Part shown: positions 10,781-21,470 of the stretch, piece after piece
Position numbering within the stretch: position 1 is the first letter of the stretch
Layout: each line of letters starts with the position of its first letter
Assembly (NCBI GenBank): GCA_038503035.1
Contig: JAVSML010024698.1
Span: forward strand, 318,818 to 382,817
From: Crocodylus rhombifer
Taxonomy: Eukaryota > Chordata > Crocodylia > Crocodylidae
Direction: 5' to 3'
DNA: 64,000 nt
Translations under genes and position numbers: made by a program
The notes under the pieces: model-generated
Told to the model about the DNA's origin: nothing
Seen by the model: only the letters and a program-made list of their open reading frames with translations
Database searches by the model: none

Positions 10781-12395
10781 CTGGATGTGGCCACAGGGCA
10801 AAAATGTAACTATAAAAAGCAAATAGGCATCTAAGCACAACTCAGGACATTATACAAGAATATTAGAACTACATAAATAACACACATCTTGGCAGTGAAA
10901 TAGAATTCTGCTTTAATGTCTCAATATTAATTCCTTCAATATTAATCAGGCAAATCCAATTATATTCAGGAATTGCAGATCTGCCTCATTAATGGATTTA
11001 AACAGATTTCCTTTAATAAAACTCTCAGACCACACCCGCTGCCAGTATGATATATTCAAACAGGACAGGAATCAACATAATGTCACAGAGAAACTGAACT
11101 CAACTTTTTAAAGAGTCATTACTAATAGGCCTTTCTCAACTTTTTGGAAGCCCAGCTTAAGAAACATTTCCAGGTGTGCTCAATATCCACAATTCAAGAG
11201 GAAGTTGAAGCGAGCCTCAGGTGCTCAGGAGCTTTGAAATATGAGTCCCAAGGTAACAATCCCAGAGGATACTTTGGATAATGCTGGCCTGTCCCTCACA
11301 AATTATAGTGGAAAGCTTGATTAGAGGTATGCAGAAAACCGTGAAATGGTCCAAAACAAACTTCAACAGAATCTCATCCCATTTAAATATACTTTCATCT
11401 AAAATTTTCTCTTTGGATATGAATGAATTGTCCAGTAAATCCAAACCCTTAAGCTTTTAAGTGTCTGTCAGTGGCAGAGCAAATTCCAGTTTGAAGAAAC
11501 AAATATATTTTGTTCTCTTGCAGCCCATCAACCCTATAGCAGTCTTATTTTCACCCTGCAAGGACAGCGAAGTGATTCCAAATCTATACATTCATTTCAA
11601 GCACCACAGGCTCTGAAGCATGCTTGATATAGCCCTGGGAGACATTTTGGATTGAAGGATATTTTATGAAAAAAATATTCAGTGTACACTGAATTTAAAA
11701 CGGGTCCTTAATAATATGTAGTGAGCAGTAGTGATGTGTGAAGTTTTCATGCATTATGGTTTGAGAAGACTGGCATTGGAATCTAAATCTGGCTGCAATA
11801 GTAGAACAGGCTGAGTAAGGTGTGACTGCTGACTGAAGTAGAATGAGGCAAGCAAGATCTTGACAAAACTGAACACATTTTTTTGTAGGAAATGTTGTAC
11901 ACTGTGCTCTAATACAAGAGGAGGACCACCAGTACAGGTACTACCAGGTGAATGCAGGTGCAAATTCAGTCAGACAGCTCAACTTTTTCTTTGAGCTGAA
12001 CAGTTTACCCACTGAGACACAGACAGGAATATCCGGCAGCGAGACCAGCAGTAATGGCAAGGCTGGACTTCTCCAGGGAAAATCAGGGAATTTCAGTGGC
12101 AAAATATAAGGAAATGTCAAAAGAATGGCCAACCAAAGGGAAAGTTCACATCCTCAGAGGAAGTTGACATTTATATGAAAAGGAAAAGTTAAGTATAGCT
12201 ACTCAGAGCTACGATGGGAAGGAGTAAGCTGGTTTTGTTTCTTGGTTTCACTGCCTACAGAAATGTTGAGTATTTTCCCACTTCCAGCTCCCATGTTTTC
12301 CTCTACACGCTTGTGACTCCAGAATCAAAAACCTACTGTTTTTTCTCTTGGAAGAAATGTCTTAAGAGTATAAGAGCAACAAATTAAAATACACT
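10781..12395. other. unassigned AT-rich sequence
   Basis: No gene, no recognisable repeat and no long open frame with family likeness. Composition is uniform, so this may be unique DNA. Confidence 0.4.
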
Positions 12396-12883
12396 GGGTA
12401 TGTCTATATGAGATGTTTACTGTGGACCTGCCTAATTAGCTCTGCAGCAAAGTCTCTGTGTCTACATGTGAGGCTCTATTAGGCCACAAGAAGTTAATTT
12501 ACTCCACCATAGATCATTACTTGTAAATACAAGTACTATCTTATGCCGGAGTTATTTACTCTCCACAACACACAGGTCGACTTTTGATAGGGCTGGCTGG
12601 GGCACCAGGGTGCTTTAGTGCAGGGGCTACCTGCCAACTAGCCCCACCCTGGAGTACGTTTGTGCCCCAGCCAGCCCCTCCGCAGCACGCTGAGCCAAGT
12701 CAGAGTAGCCCCAAGCTGACAGGCTGACCTCCCAGACTCCCTGCCAGCCAGGACTTCTCGAACCCAGTTCACTGTGCTACAGTCCTGGGCACATGTGTAA
12801 ACTATATACTTGGGAGCAGTAAACTCTGGCATGATATTCACCACCATTTATTGCTTCACATTAATTGCACGTGTAGATGCACC
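12396..12883 (+). mobile_element. non-autonomous DNA transposon, 'family B' copy 2
   Basis: The left end GGGTATGTCTATATGAGATG and right end GCACGTGTAGATGCACC match the copy at 4376-4850 along their length. Shared blocks include CCTAATTAGCTCTGCAG, the string AGCCCCAAGCTGACAGGC, CCTCCCAGACTCCCTGCCAG and GAGCAGTAAACTC. No transposase. Confidence 0.65.
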
Positions 12884-14596
12884 TGGTGTGATCCAAGCTT
12901 GAGATAGCTCAGTCCACAAATATTGGACATATATCCATTCCAGTATTTCTTCCTCCAAAACATCTGGCCATAATAGGAAGAAGATACTAGACTATATCGA
13001 CAGCTGGAATAATTCAGCATGGCAGTTCTTCAGTATGTATGGCCTTTTCACTCTATTATGGCACAAAAAAGATCAGCAAAGTCATTCCTCACACAACAGG
13101 ATTCTTTCAGCCTTTGTGAAAGAACAAAGAAATGTCATGAGGACACAAAAGGAAATAAAAACAGATATATGATCAGAATAGTGCCAAAGCAAGATGATGG
13201 ATGGAAGGCCTCAAAGCAAGACTTAAGTAGTTTAGAGAGAAAGAAGTTGAATTCTTCTAGGCAGCAGTTGGCCAGGACACAAACTTGCTTTAGTGATGTG
13301 GTTAGGTATAAGCTGGAAACTGGCTGGAGTTCCTGATTTTACTGCATGCAGGGCAGGTAACAGCTGCATGAGACTAATGACTCTCAGTCATCACTGACCT
13401 GGAGAAGATTTCAGTAACTGACATCAAGGCAATAGGCTTAGTGTCACATTACCAATTTTGGAGTCACTTCCATTGCCTTCAAGTCACTCAGTTCTAAAGA
13501 CAACAGAAATGTCACTATATCTGAAAGTTACAGATTACCATTAAGAAGCAAAAGACTGAAAATGCTTTCTATGTTCCAGGTAACAATGGACATTCTTTAA
13601 AAGACCCCTTTTTACTCATTGTGATCCCCATTAAAAGAAAAGAGAAAAGTGGCAATATAATGTTTTTATCAGCCTAAACTGTGCAATCATTTCATCTGTA
13701 GGTTTTTAATTGGACCTGTTTTTCAGACCTTCAAATAATAAAAACAAGCCAATACAATGAACATGAAAACATATTCATTAGGATTTATAATGCTCATGAA
13801 AATTGCCTGTGTATGAAAGCATGATTTTGTTCCATAGAAGTAGGGAAAAATGCAAATTATACTGCATGATAAGAGGATATTTCCCTAATCGTCCAATCAA
13901 ATGCCAGTGCAATTATCTGTGGCCAACCCAATGGGTTAAAATTACACTGTTCATCCTTGTACACAGTAAGGAGTCTAAAAGTGTTTCATTTTAATAAAAA
14001 TGAAATCTGGACCCCGCAGAAACCAGCTTCACTAATGACGTGTTTGCACAGAAAAAGACAATTTCTATTTAATGGTGATTACTACTGAGAACAAATTAAA
14101 CTTCCTGGACTATATGAGTTAGAGATAATGGGAAAGGAAAAAAAAGTTACATTTTGTGTGTGGATGCATGCACTCACGCATGTGTCTCTGTGCATGTATT
14201 ACCATGCTTCAGAATGGTGTCCTCAAGAATGCTGGGCTGCTCCAGAAAGCCTGCTTCCTAAATGGGAAGACGGCATAACCACATCTGTGTGCTGATGCTG
14301 GTAGGCTAATTAGTATGGAGGTGGACTAGCATACCCTGTCAATCAGCAGTGCTAATTAGCCCACCCAAATCACTGCACAGATGCTGATAATATCGCTTTG
14401 GGTTTAGGAAGCTGGCAGGAGTGGACTGGGGGGAGTAGAAAGGGGCGGGGTGTGCAGCAGGGTGGTCACACCCTCATCTAGTTGTGTAGCATGTGTGCAG
14501 TGAATTGTCCATACTCACCAGCATGTCAGTACAGCTTCTGCCAGAGCTCTGTTTGTGCCATGAGCATCATTGGCTTATCAGCTCAGGCTTTGAGTA
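12884..14596. other. unassigned, includes candidate conserved non-coding DNA
   Basis: No gene found. 13600-14100 is AT-rich and full of TAAT-, ATGCAAAT- and TAATGA-type words (for example ATGCAAATTATACTGCATGAT near 13850) without repeat character. Sequence of that texture is typical of developmental enhancers, but conservation cannot be seen from one genome. 14.2-14.4 kb is unremarkable. Confidence 0.3.
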
Positions 14597-15432
14597 GGGT
14601 TACCATATTTCCAGTTCCAAAACAGAGGACACTAGTCACGTAGTGGGGGGAGGGGAGGGGAGGGGAGCAGGTGGTATATGATTGTGTGGGGCAGTGATAT
14701 TGCTGGTGCCCTGACCCTGCCCACTCCATTGCCCCAACTCCCAGGCCACAGCCCCCTCCCAACCCCGCTGCTGACCTTCACTCCTAACCCATAGACCCCT
14801 GGCCCTGCCAGTGCACCTCACTCCCAACCTGCAGCCCCGTGCCCCCTCTAGCCCTGCAGTGTCTCCTGGATGCCCCACCCCATAAGCCAAGGAACCAGCC
14901 CTGGTGCTACCAGGCGAGTCACACAGCTCCCTGCTGCTCCTGAAGGGCCCACTTCTCCCACTGGAGGGGCAGGCATGTCCTCCCCACCTCCCTTGCCCTG
15001 ATGTAGCTCCAGCACCCAGATAGCTTCCCCCAGCACCAGCAGGCACCTGCCTCCCTCACACACCCATCCCCTCCACCCACCCCTGCTACACACACACACA
15101 CACACACACGTGAGCACCTCCCAGCCCCCTGGATAGTCCCAAGCCCTGGCCCTACAACCTCCACCCCCCACAGACTTACCTACATCCAGCTGCCGAGGCT
15201 GTTCCCATCACCCTGCCTGGGGGTCGTGTGTGTGCGCCTTACCTCCAATTGCCCTCCCCCTGCTCTCCCCAGACCCAAGCAGCTCCTTACTAGGACAAAC
15301 TGGGAAAAACTTTGAAGCTGAACTGATCAAAATCCTAGACATTTGATCATATTTTTAAAAAACCCGCCCGGACAGAGATGGGAGGACTCAAAAAGAGGGC
15401 ATATGTGGCAAAACCCAGAGGTATGGTAACTC
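14597..15432. mobile_element. DNA transposon with GGGTTACCATA inverted ends and TA duplication
   Basis: The left end GGGTTACCATATTTCC and right end GGTATGGTAACTC are inverted repeats, each bordered by TA, which suggests a TA target duplication. The interior is C-rich and non-coding (CCCTGCCCACTCC, CTCCCAACC repeats). A related interior lies at 48330-48545. Elements with GGTTACCATAT ends are common in sauropsid genomes. Superfamily is not certain, Tc1/mariner-type being favoured by the TA. Confidence 0.6.
15088..15109. repeat. (AC)n microsatellite
   Basis: About eleven AC dinucleotides inside the C-rich interior of the element at 14597-15432. Confidence 0.95.
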
Positions 15433-16610
15433 TATCTGAGCAGAGCCCCTACTTTCACACACCTCCAAAACCTAGTGGGTGAGGACTGCTGCAACTCACC
15501 CTCTCTTTTCTTCTGCTCATGAATTCAGTGGGAGGATGGGGGCAAGGAAGAGGAAGGGATAGGAGCAGGGGCAAGGGAAGGAGAGGGAGAGTAATGGCAA
15601 CACTGACTCCCTCATCTCCAGAGCCCTGCAAAGCAAAAGCTCCAGTCAGAGTTTCTGTGGACTGTGGATGAGCAAAGAAATCTCACTATAAATGCAGAGC
15701 TCAGGCAGGAACTGCGTTGAGAGAGCTTCCTGTGTATGCACAGCACAGCACAAGGGGGTGAGGGCCATGGAAGCAGCCCATCATGAGCAGCCCAGATTTG
15801 GAAACACCACTTCAGAAAACTGTAAATTTATTGTGTTAACATGACTTGTGCATGCAAATCACCTTACATAACCTTGTGAATTTCTATATGTGTGAGGACG
15901 TGTGTGTGTAGGTCTCAGACAGGGTGATCCAATTGTATTTCACTGGACATGGATAAATGGCAATTATTCAGTAGAACAGAAAAGTCAAACATACAGCCCA
16001 TGAGCTGGACCTGGCCCATAGAGCCATGTCCTTTAGTTTGAGGGGCTTCAAAGATATTGGGAATTCAGGAGCAAGAGTGAGCATGAGTGCAGTATGCCAC
16101 CAAATTCTGGGGTATCCTATTGGGAATACATTTAAATGGTGTTGGGGTGAACAACAACTGTGTTAACCCACTCAGTTCCTTGGTGCTGCTCACCCTGCTG
16201 CTGGCGGGGGGTTTAATCCAGCCTGTGGAGAGGTCTGTGGTCCAGATCTCGCCTGCAGGGAGCAACATGGTCTGGATTTGGTATGGGGGAGTCAAACAGT
16301 AGCTTAACCAGGGGTAGACAAGCAGGGCACCACCACTAGGTACAGACTTAGAGGGGTGCATGATTGCTGGCTGCCCAGTTACTGCTGCCAGCACTGCTGC
16401 CCAGGGCACAAACACTGCTGCTTTGCCTGTTTTGCCTGCACTACCCTACTGAGCATGCTCACTTGGGCTATGTTCCAGACAGAGTGCAATGTTGGGAAAC
16501 TGAATTGCCTAGGTATCTATGTAAAGCTGGACAAGTCCTGAAATTTTAGACAGGCAAAAGCTGCAACTATGAGGTGTTAGACAGTGAAGGAAAACTCTCC
16601 TTCCTTTTGA
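15433..16610. other. unassigned; possible degenerate hAT fragment
   Basis: No gene. 15980-16300 starts AGTCAAACATACAGCCCATG and ends GGAGTCAAACAG, and reads like the interior of a short hAT-type non-autonomous element ('cagcccatgagctgg...ggcccata'). Its ends and duplication could not be fixed. 15500-15600 is purine-rich. Confidence 0.3.
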
Positions 16611-16745
16611 AACAACAGCCATATGGTTAGGGTATTTGTTCAGGAAATAGCAAACCCTGGTTCTAGACCCACCCCTCAGCAAGAGAGGGTTTGAATCTGC
16701 CTCTCCTGCTTGGCAGTAAAGTGCTCTATTAATTAGGCCATGCGG
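16611..16745. mobile_element. palindromic element of two opposed tRNA-like halves
   Basis: The plus strand has CATATGGTTAGGGTATTTGTTCAGG (box-A-like) followed by CCTGGTTCTAGACCC (box-B-like, GGTTCNANNCC). The second half reads on the minus strand as GGCCTAATTAATAGAGCAC, with a second box-B-like GGCAGATTCAAACCC. The two heads therefore face each other tail to tail. The same layout occurs at 29980-30101 and partly at 63176-63308. This is a repeat, not a working tRNA pair. Confidence 0.65.
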
Positions 16746-16758
16746 TAGGCATTACTCA

Positions 16759-17070
16759 GGGTACGTCTATACATGCTATTAGTGTGCAGCAATAAACTCC
16801 AGTGCATACTGCCCCAGAATTTACTGCTCCCAGGGGTTGTGTTTACATGTGCATCTGGGACTGCAACAAGTTGAGCTGGGTTGGAGCTGCCCCAGCTGGC
16901 AGGGGGCCCAGAGGGTCAGCCTGCCAGACAGCCAACCCGGCTCAATGTGCTGCAGAAGGGCCAGCTGGGGCATGAGGATGCTTCAGAGCAGGGCTAGCTG
17001 GCAGGCAGACTGAAGCACCCTTGTACCCCGGTCAGCCATGTCAGCATCTACATATGCAGTTCTATGTAGG
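16759..17070 (-). mobile_element. non-autonomous DNA transposon, 'family B' copy 3, truncated
   Basis: Begins GGGTACGTCTATACATGC and carries the AGCAATAAACTCCAGTGCATACT block that is at the right side of the copies at 4376 and 12396, so it lies in the opposite orientation. The other end fades near TCAGCATCTACATATGCAG (about 17042-17060), leaving it shorter than the other two. Confidence 0.6.
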
Positions 17071-17739
17071 GCCAAGAGAGTATAAACCAGGTGGCATGTG
17101 CCTCCCCTCCTCCGTTTTACTTCTAGTAGGAAAAATGGTAGAATACAGGATGATTCTATTTTACTGCAGGAGACAGTAGAACCTTAAACTGGGTTTAAGT
17201 GCCAAAAACTACAGTTATGCAGCTATATACATGTACTCAGGCATACAAGGTGATACATAACTTAGCCCTGTATCTATGTCTACTCTACGTCTATATTTGT
17301 GCAAGTTTTTACTTATGTTTATATGTCTGTATCTACTTATGTAAATCTGTGTTTGGGCCTGCATCTAGTTCACAATGATAAAAGGTCTAAAGAAGCAGGA
17401 AAAATAAATAAGAAAAATAAATAATAATTTAAAATATAATGATAAAAAAGACAAGTGGTGATCTGTGTTTGAATATTTGTGCCCTGAGAAACACTGTGTT
17501 CTGTCACTTTCTTTTAACAGTGATGCAAGTTTACCAACTTATTCTGAATCTGACATAGGATTTAAAAAAAACGAAACACCTAGAATCCAACTTTCAGGTA
17601 AACTGGCTTCCAGAATTTAACTATCATTGCAAAACTATGCAAATTACCTCTCATCACTTCAACAGCTTCATAATGACACTTGAGGCTGTATGCTGGGAAC
17701 CCCTGGCTAGAATTAGCTCAAGGAGACAATGCAAAATAA
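17071..17739. other. unassigned AT-rich sequence
   Basis: Nothing recognisable apart from an A-rich tract at 17396-17450 and an octamer-like ATGCAAAT near 17637. Confidence 0.4.
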
Positions 17740-17795
17740 AGCTCTCTCTCGTTCTCTCTCCATACATATATCTATCTTGTTTATATCTATATATT

Positions 17796-17850
<55 letters not shown>

Positions 17851-17867
17851 CAAGAGGGAGAGAGAAA
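17740..17867. repeat. (CT)n(TA)n(GA)n compound microsatellite, self-complementary
   Basis: Imperfect CT repeats (17740-17765) and TATC-type repeats lead into an uninterrupted (TC)n run (about 17796-17814), then (TA)n (about 17814-17829), then (GA)n (about 17829-17850). The TC, TA and GA blocks form a symmetric inverted repeat that can extrude as a cruciform. Flanking GAGAGGGAGAGAG extends the purine side. Confidence 0.95.
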
Positions 17868-19665
17868 TAATGCCTTGATGTATGGAATAAAAAGGCATAA
17901 AGTGTAAAACAAAAAAAAAGAAGCCTGGCATTTTTTCCTTCTCCAAGCCCAACATTTACAGTGACCCTCTATATTTCTCGTCTGTTTCTTTTTAGCAAAA
18001 CCAAGGGCCATGAGGGGGCTTTTTGGTTGGTTTTTCATTTGTTTTGTCCCTTTTCTGCCAAATCCATTCCAAGTGGATCATGGTACACAGCATTTACTTG
18101 TGAAGACCCATCCCTAAGAGTTAGAGAAAATCATTTTAACATTCAATCACTATGAATGTTCCTTTGTAAACAAATGTTCCTTTGTAAAGAAGAACAATCT
18201 TTAACAGAACTGCTCCTGATGTGAACATTTCCCAGGTCAGGAATTTAAGCTCAATGCCATATGTTAATGGGATATCTGGAAAGATTTAATAATAGTAAAA
18301 TTAAAATTGTAAGTGAAGCGTATTGCAAAATGTACTACAGTCTTGCAAAAATCCAAAATTACCTTCTCTGGAATGGCAGTTCTTTCACAGCAACAATAGA
18401 CAATGCACAGCTATGCAGCTTAATTATCTTTTGATTCAAAATATTCAACTAGATGCACAAACAATCCCTTCCAGGAAATGTAGCCAGATAAGTGTTAGAT
18501 AGGCTCATATTTTTCTCAGTTCAAGGCTAAAAGGCTTTGGACCTTAATCCAAAAAAGAATCTGTTTAGTAGCATGAATAATCAAAATAAAAATAACAGTA
18601 TGATTTGTACACAGTTTATTCTAAGGATTATTATCAATCATTCAAAAATGAATAACTGGTTAAACCTGACAAAATATCTAGAAGGAAACCATCCTTTACA
18701 TAGCTTTGGGGGGCTACAGGAGTGTTTCTTCCCTTAATGACACCAAAAACAATTTTGTTGCATTGTGAAGGCTGTTTTAAAGGATTAAAAGAATTTCAAT
18801 AACTCACTAGAGCTGGGATTTACATGTTCATTTGGAAGAAATGACAGAGTAAAACACTCAGCATGAATTAAGTTCACAGAATAACTCTAAAGGAAAAGAC
18901 AATAGATAGTGCCACCTTATCAAAGGATGAGTCCAACTGACAGCCACAAAATCCAGCAACTGCAGGTGCAATTTGCAAATATACCCACGATTACATTTTC
19001 AATTGCCTGCAATTGTGGGGTAGGAGGCAGGGCCATCAATTTCAGGGTGAAAGAGAATTTTCACAGTTAGGGCGCAGACTATTTAACTAACTAAATCAAG
19101 GAGCTTTTGTCTTCAGGGAATGAAACCAAGTATTCCTCTGTACTGCTCTGCTCTACAGCTCCAAGAAAGCAAGTTTGGGATGGAGAAAATTGACAGGAAA
19201 CATATTTAGAAAATGCTCAAATTGTTACTCTTAAAAATTTCTGTGTATTAAAGTGAAGCCAAGTTTAAAGACAGCCAGAGAAAGCTACATTGAAATAACC
19301 TGTGGTTAAATTATTGGACTGAGGTTTAGGAATTGAGCTGTGTGAATTGAAAAAAATTAGTTTGTTCACTAAGGCAAAAACTAGGAGAAAGATTTGTTCA
19401 GATTAAGCTTCACTTCTTGGTGAAATGGAAAGCTGAAAAAATATTTAATTTTAGATCAACTAAAATGTTTCATTTGACTTGAAACTACATTAAAATTTAT
19501 TTTTCATTACATTTATACAAATTAAGTGTTAAAATATTGTTTCAAAAAGAAAAAGTAAAACATTCAATCTCGTAAATATTGGAAAGAAATGTTTTACCTT
19601 TCTCAGAATTTTCCCCCTTTTTCCAGTCCAAACTATTTACTGCATTCAGCATAAAACAGCAAATA
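17868..19665. other. unassigned AT-rich sequence
   Basis: No gene and no confident repeat. Many TTTAAA/AATTAA words. 18160-18190 has a short direct repeat TGTTCCTTTGTAAA. Confidence 0.4.
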
Positions 19666-20941
19666 CCGTATTTACTCAAATATAAGACAACCCCTTAATA
19701 ATCAGAATCTATATATGGGAATTTTATAAATCTTTTATAATTTTCCAGGTAGAGAATCTAATAATTGGATATTTGTCTTGAATCTGTTCACTGTGACAGA
19801 AAAGAAAATAAATCTGGGGATCACATAGCCTCCTCACTGTCTGCTCCTCCAACTTCTTAGCCCTGTACCTCATTCCATCCCTTTTTACAGCTGGACCCTA
19901 CTCTCCCAAGCACATGGAAGGGTGTGATAAACTTGAAAATACTAACCTTGAAATAAACATACCTGTAGTAACTTGCATACAGGGAAGTTATTACAGGTAC
20001 CCATTAACTTAGTTTATCCAGAACTAATGTACTCTACCTCTTTTGAAACTGCTGCACGTTTTAGCATAGATACTCCATAAACACACTTTTAAGTATTATT
20101 CTTGTACCTACTTATAAAGAATACAAACTATTCATTACATTAGTTTAAAGCCAAAAGACTTAGGATCTACCATGTAGTTCATTGGGCTTGGCCTCACCAG
20201 AGAAAACAACCTTTTAAACCATAGTGACACCATAGTTCAGATTACTATGTGTGCGTACCCCACAGACTACTCTACAAAGGATCCATGTGCTAATTAGCTC
20301 CCCACTAAAAACTGGAACCAAGTGTTTTTGTCACCAGTCCTGGGATCCTCCAAAAATTTAAATGAAGATTGGCACAGGGCAACCTGGTCTGGCTCCACTT
20401 CATGCAAGGCAGGGCCACATTAATCATCTGTGACAAGCTGAGAGAGGGGGTAACAGAAGCATTCTGGTAAGCTGTTTGGGGCCACATTTGGTAATGTTTT
20501 CCAGACATTTAAGGTGGGTTTAAAAACAAGACTCGTTGACAATAGTAAAGAAATGTACAACTCAGGTGTGAGTCAAGAGAAAGTTGAAATATATTCAGTG
20601 TAGTGGCTCACCATGACTGAAAAGAGTCAGGGGGACTGGGCACAATGGGCAGTACTATATAGCTTATTAAGACAGGTTTCACTAACCTATTCTTGTCATA
20701 GGGGCCAACAGTATATTAGTCACTTGTGGGCTGTGAGTTTTAGTCATGCTCAATATTGACTGCATTTAATTAACTTCATAATTGGCTTCCATTGCTGAAA
20801 ACATGCAGCTTTTGGCAGCATGTTTAATAATAGTCAATGTATTTAGTGACATTGCTTCATATGTAAATGTAAGAAAAGGAACATTTTTTCCCATGCTGAA
20901 AAAGGAGTGGGGGAGCTAATTTTGTATTTGAGTAAATATGG
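19666..20941. mobile_element. Tc1/mariner-like non-autonomous element with ~20 bp inverted ends
   Basis: The left end CCGTATTTACTCAAATATAAG (bordered by TA) is inverted at the right end, which reads TTGTATTTGAGTAAATATGG and is followed by TA. The inverted match covers about 20 bp. The interior (about 1.2 kb) is AT-rich and has no transposase frame, and it may contain unrelated sequence. The TA border favours Tc1/mariner. If the two ends are independent fragments, the interval would not be a single element. Confidence 0.5.
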
Positions 20942-20943
20942 TA

Positions 20944-21470
20944 CTTTCAGTCACTGCCCTTTTTTAGCAAATAGACTGTCTGAGATCTACATACCAATCC
21001 CCTGCACTTCTGTGAGCAAGTGACTTATCCTCTCTTTTCCATCACTATATTTAAATTAGGATCACTTTCATGACACCATTTATTCCCCTCTGTCTGCATA
21101 ACAGGACCTCTAGGCATTACAGTATGGGTAATAACATTTACAATCACTTAAAAACATACTTAATTTTAATTTCAGATAAACTAATTGTGTGCTTAAAGTT
21201 AAGTTTGTGTTGAAGTTAGGATCTGGATTAATTAAAAAAAATTAAACAATTTAGAAAAATGTCACACCAAACCTTAACTAAACCATAGTAAAAATCCCAA
21301 GTCCCCACTGGATCCAGCAACATATATTCATTAAAGAAAGTAAATAACTCATCAGTGGAAAGAGCCCCAAATGACTACCCCATACTTAGTAAATGTGAAA
21401 AGACTGCCAATTTATTTCAGAACTCCCAACAATGCATATTGAAATGAGACAATTTTTGCCACATGTGTAG
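20944..21470. other. unassigned AT-rich sequence
   Basis: No gene or repeat recognised between the mariner-like element and the hAT element. Confidence 0.4.

Noticed and set aside
16618..16690. Functional tRNA gene suggested by box-A and box-B-like motifs
   Set aside because: No cloverleaf pairing or acceptor stem can be drawn, and the motif recurs as a repeat at several places.
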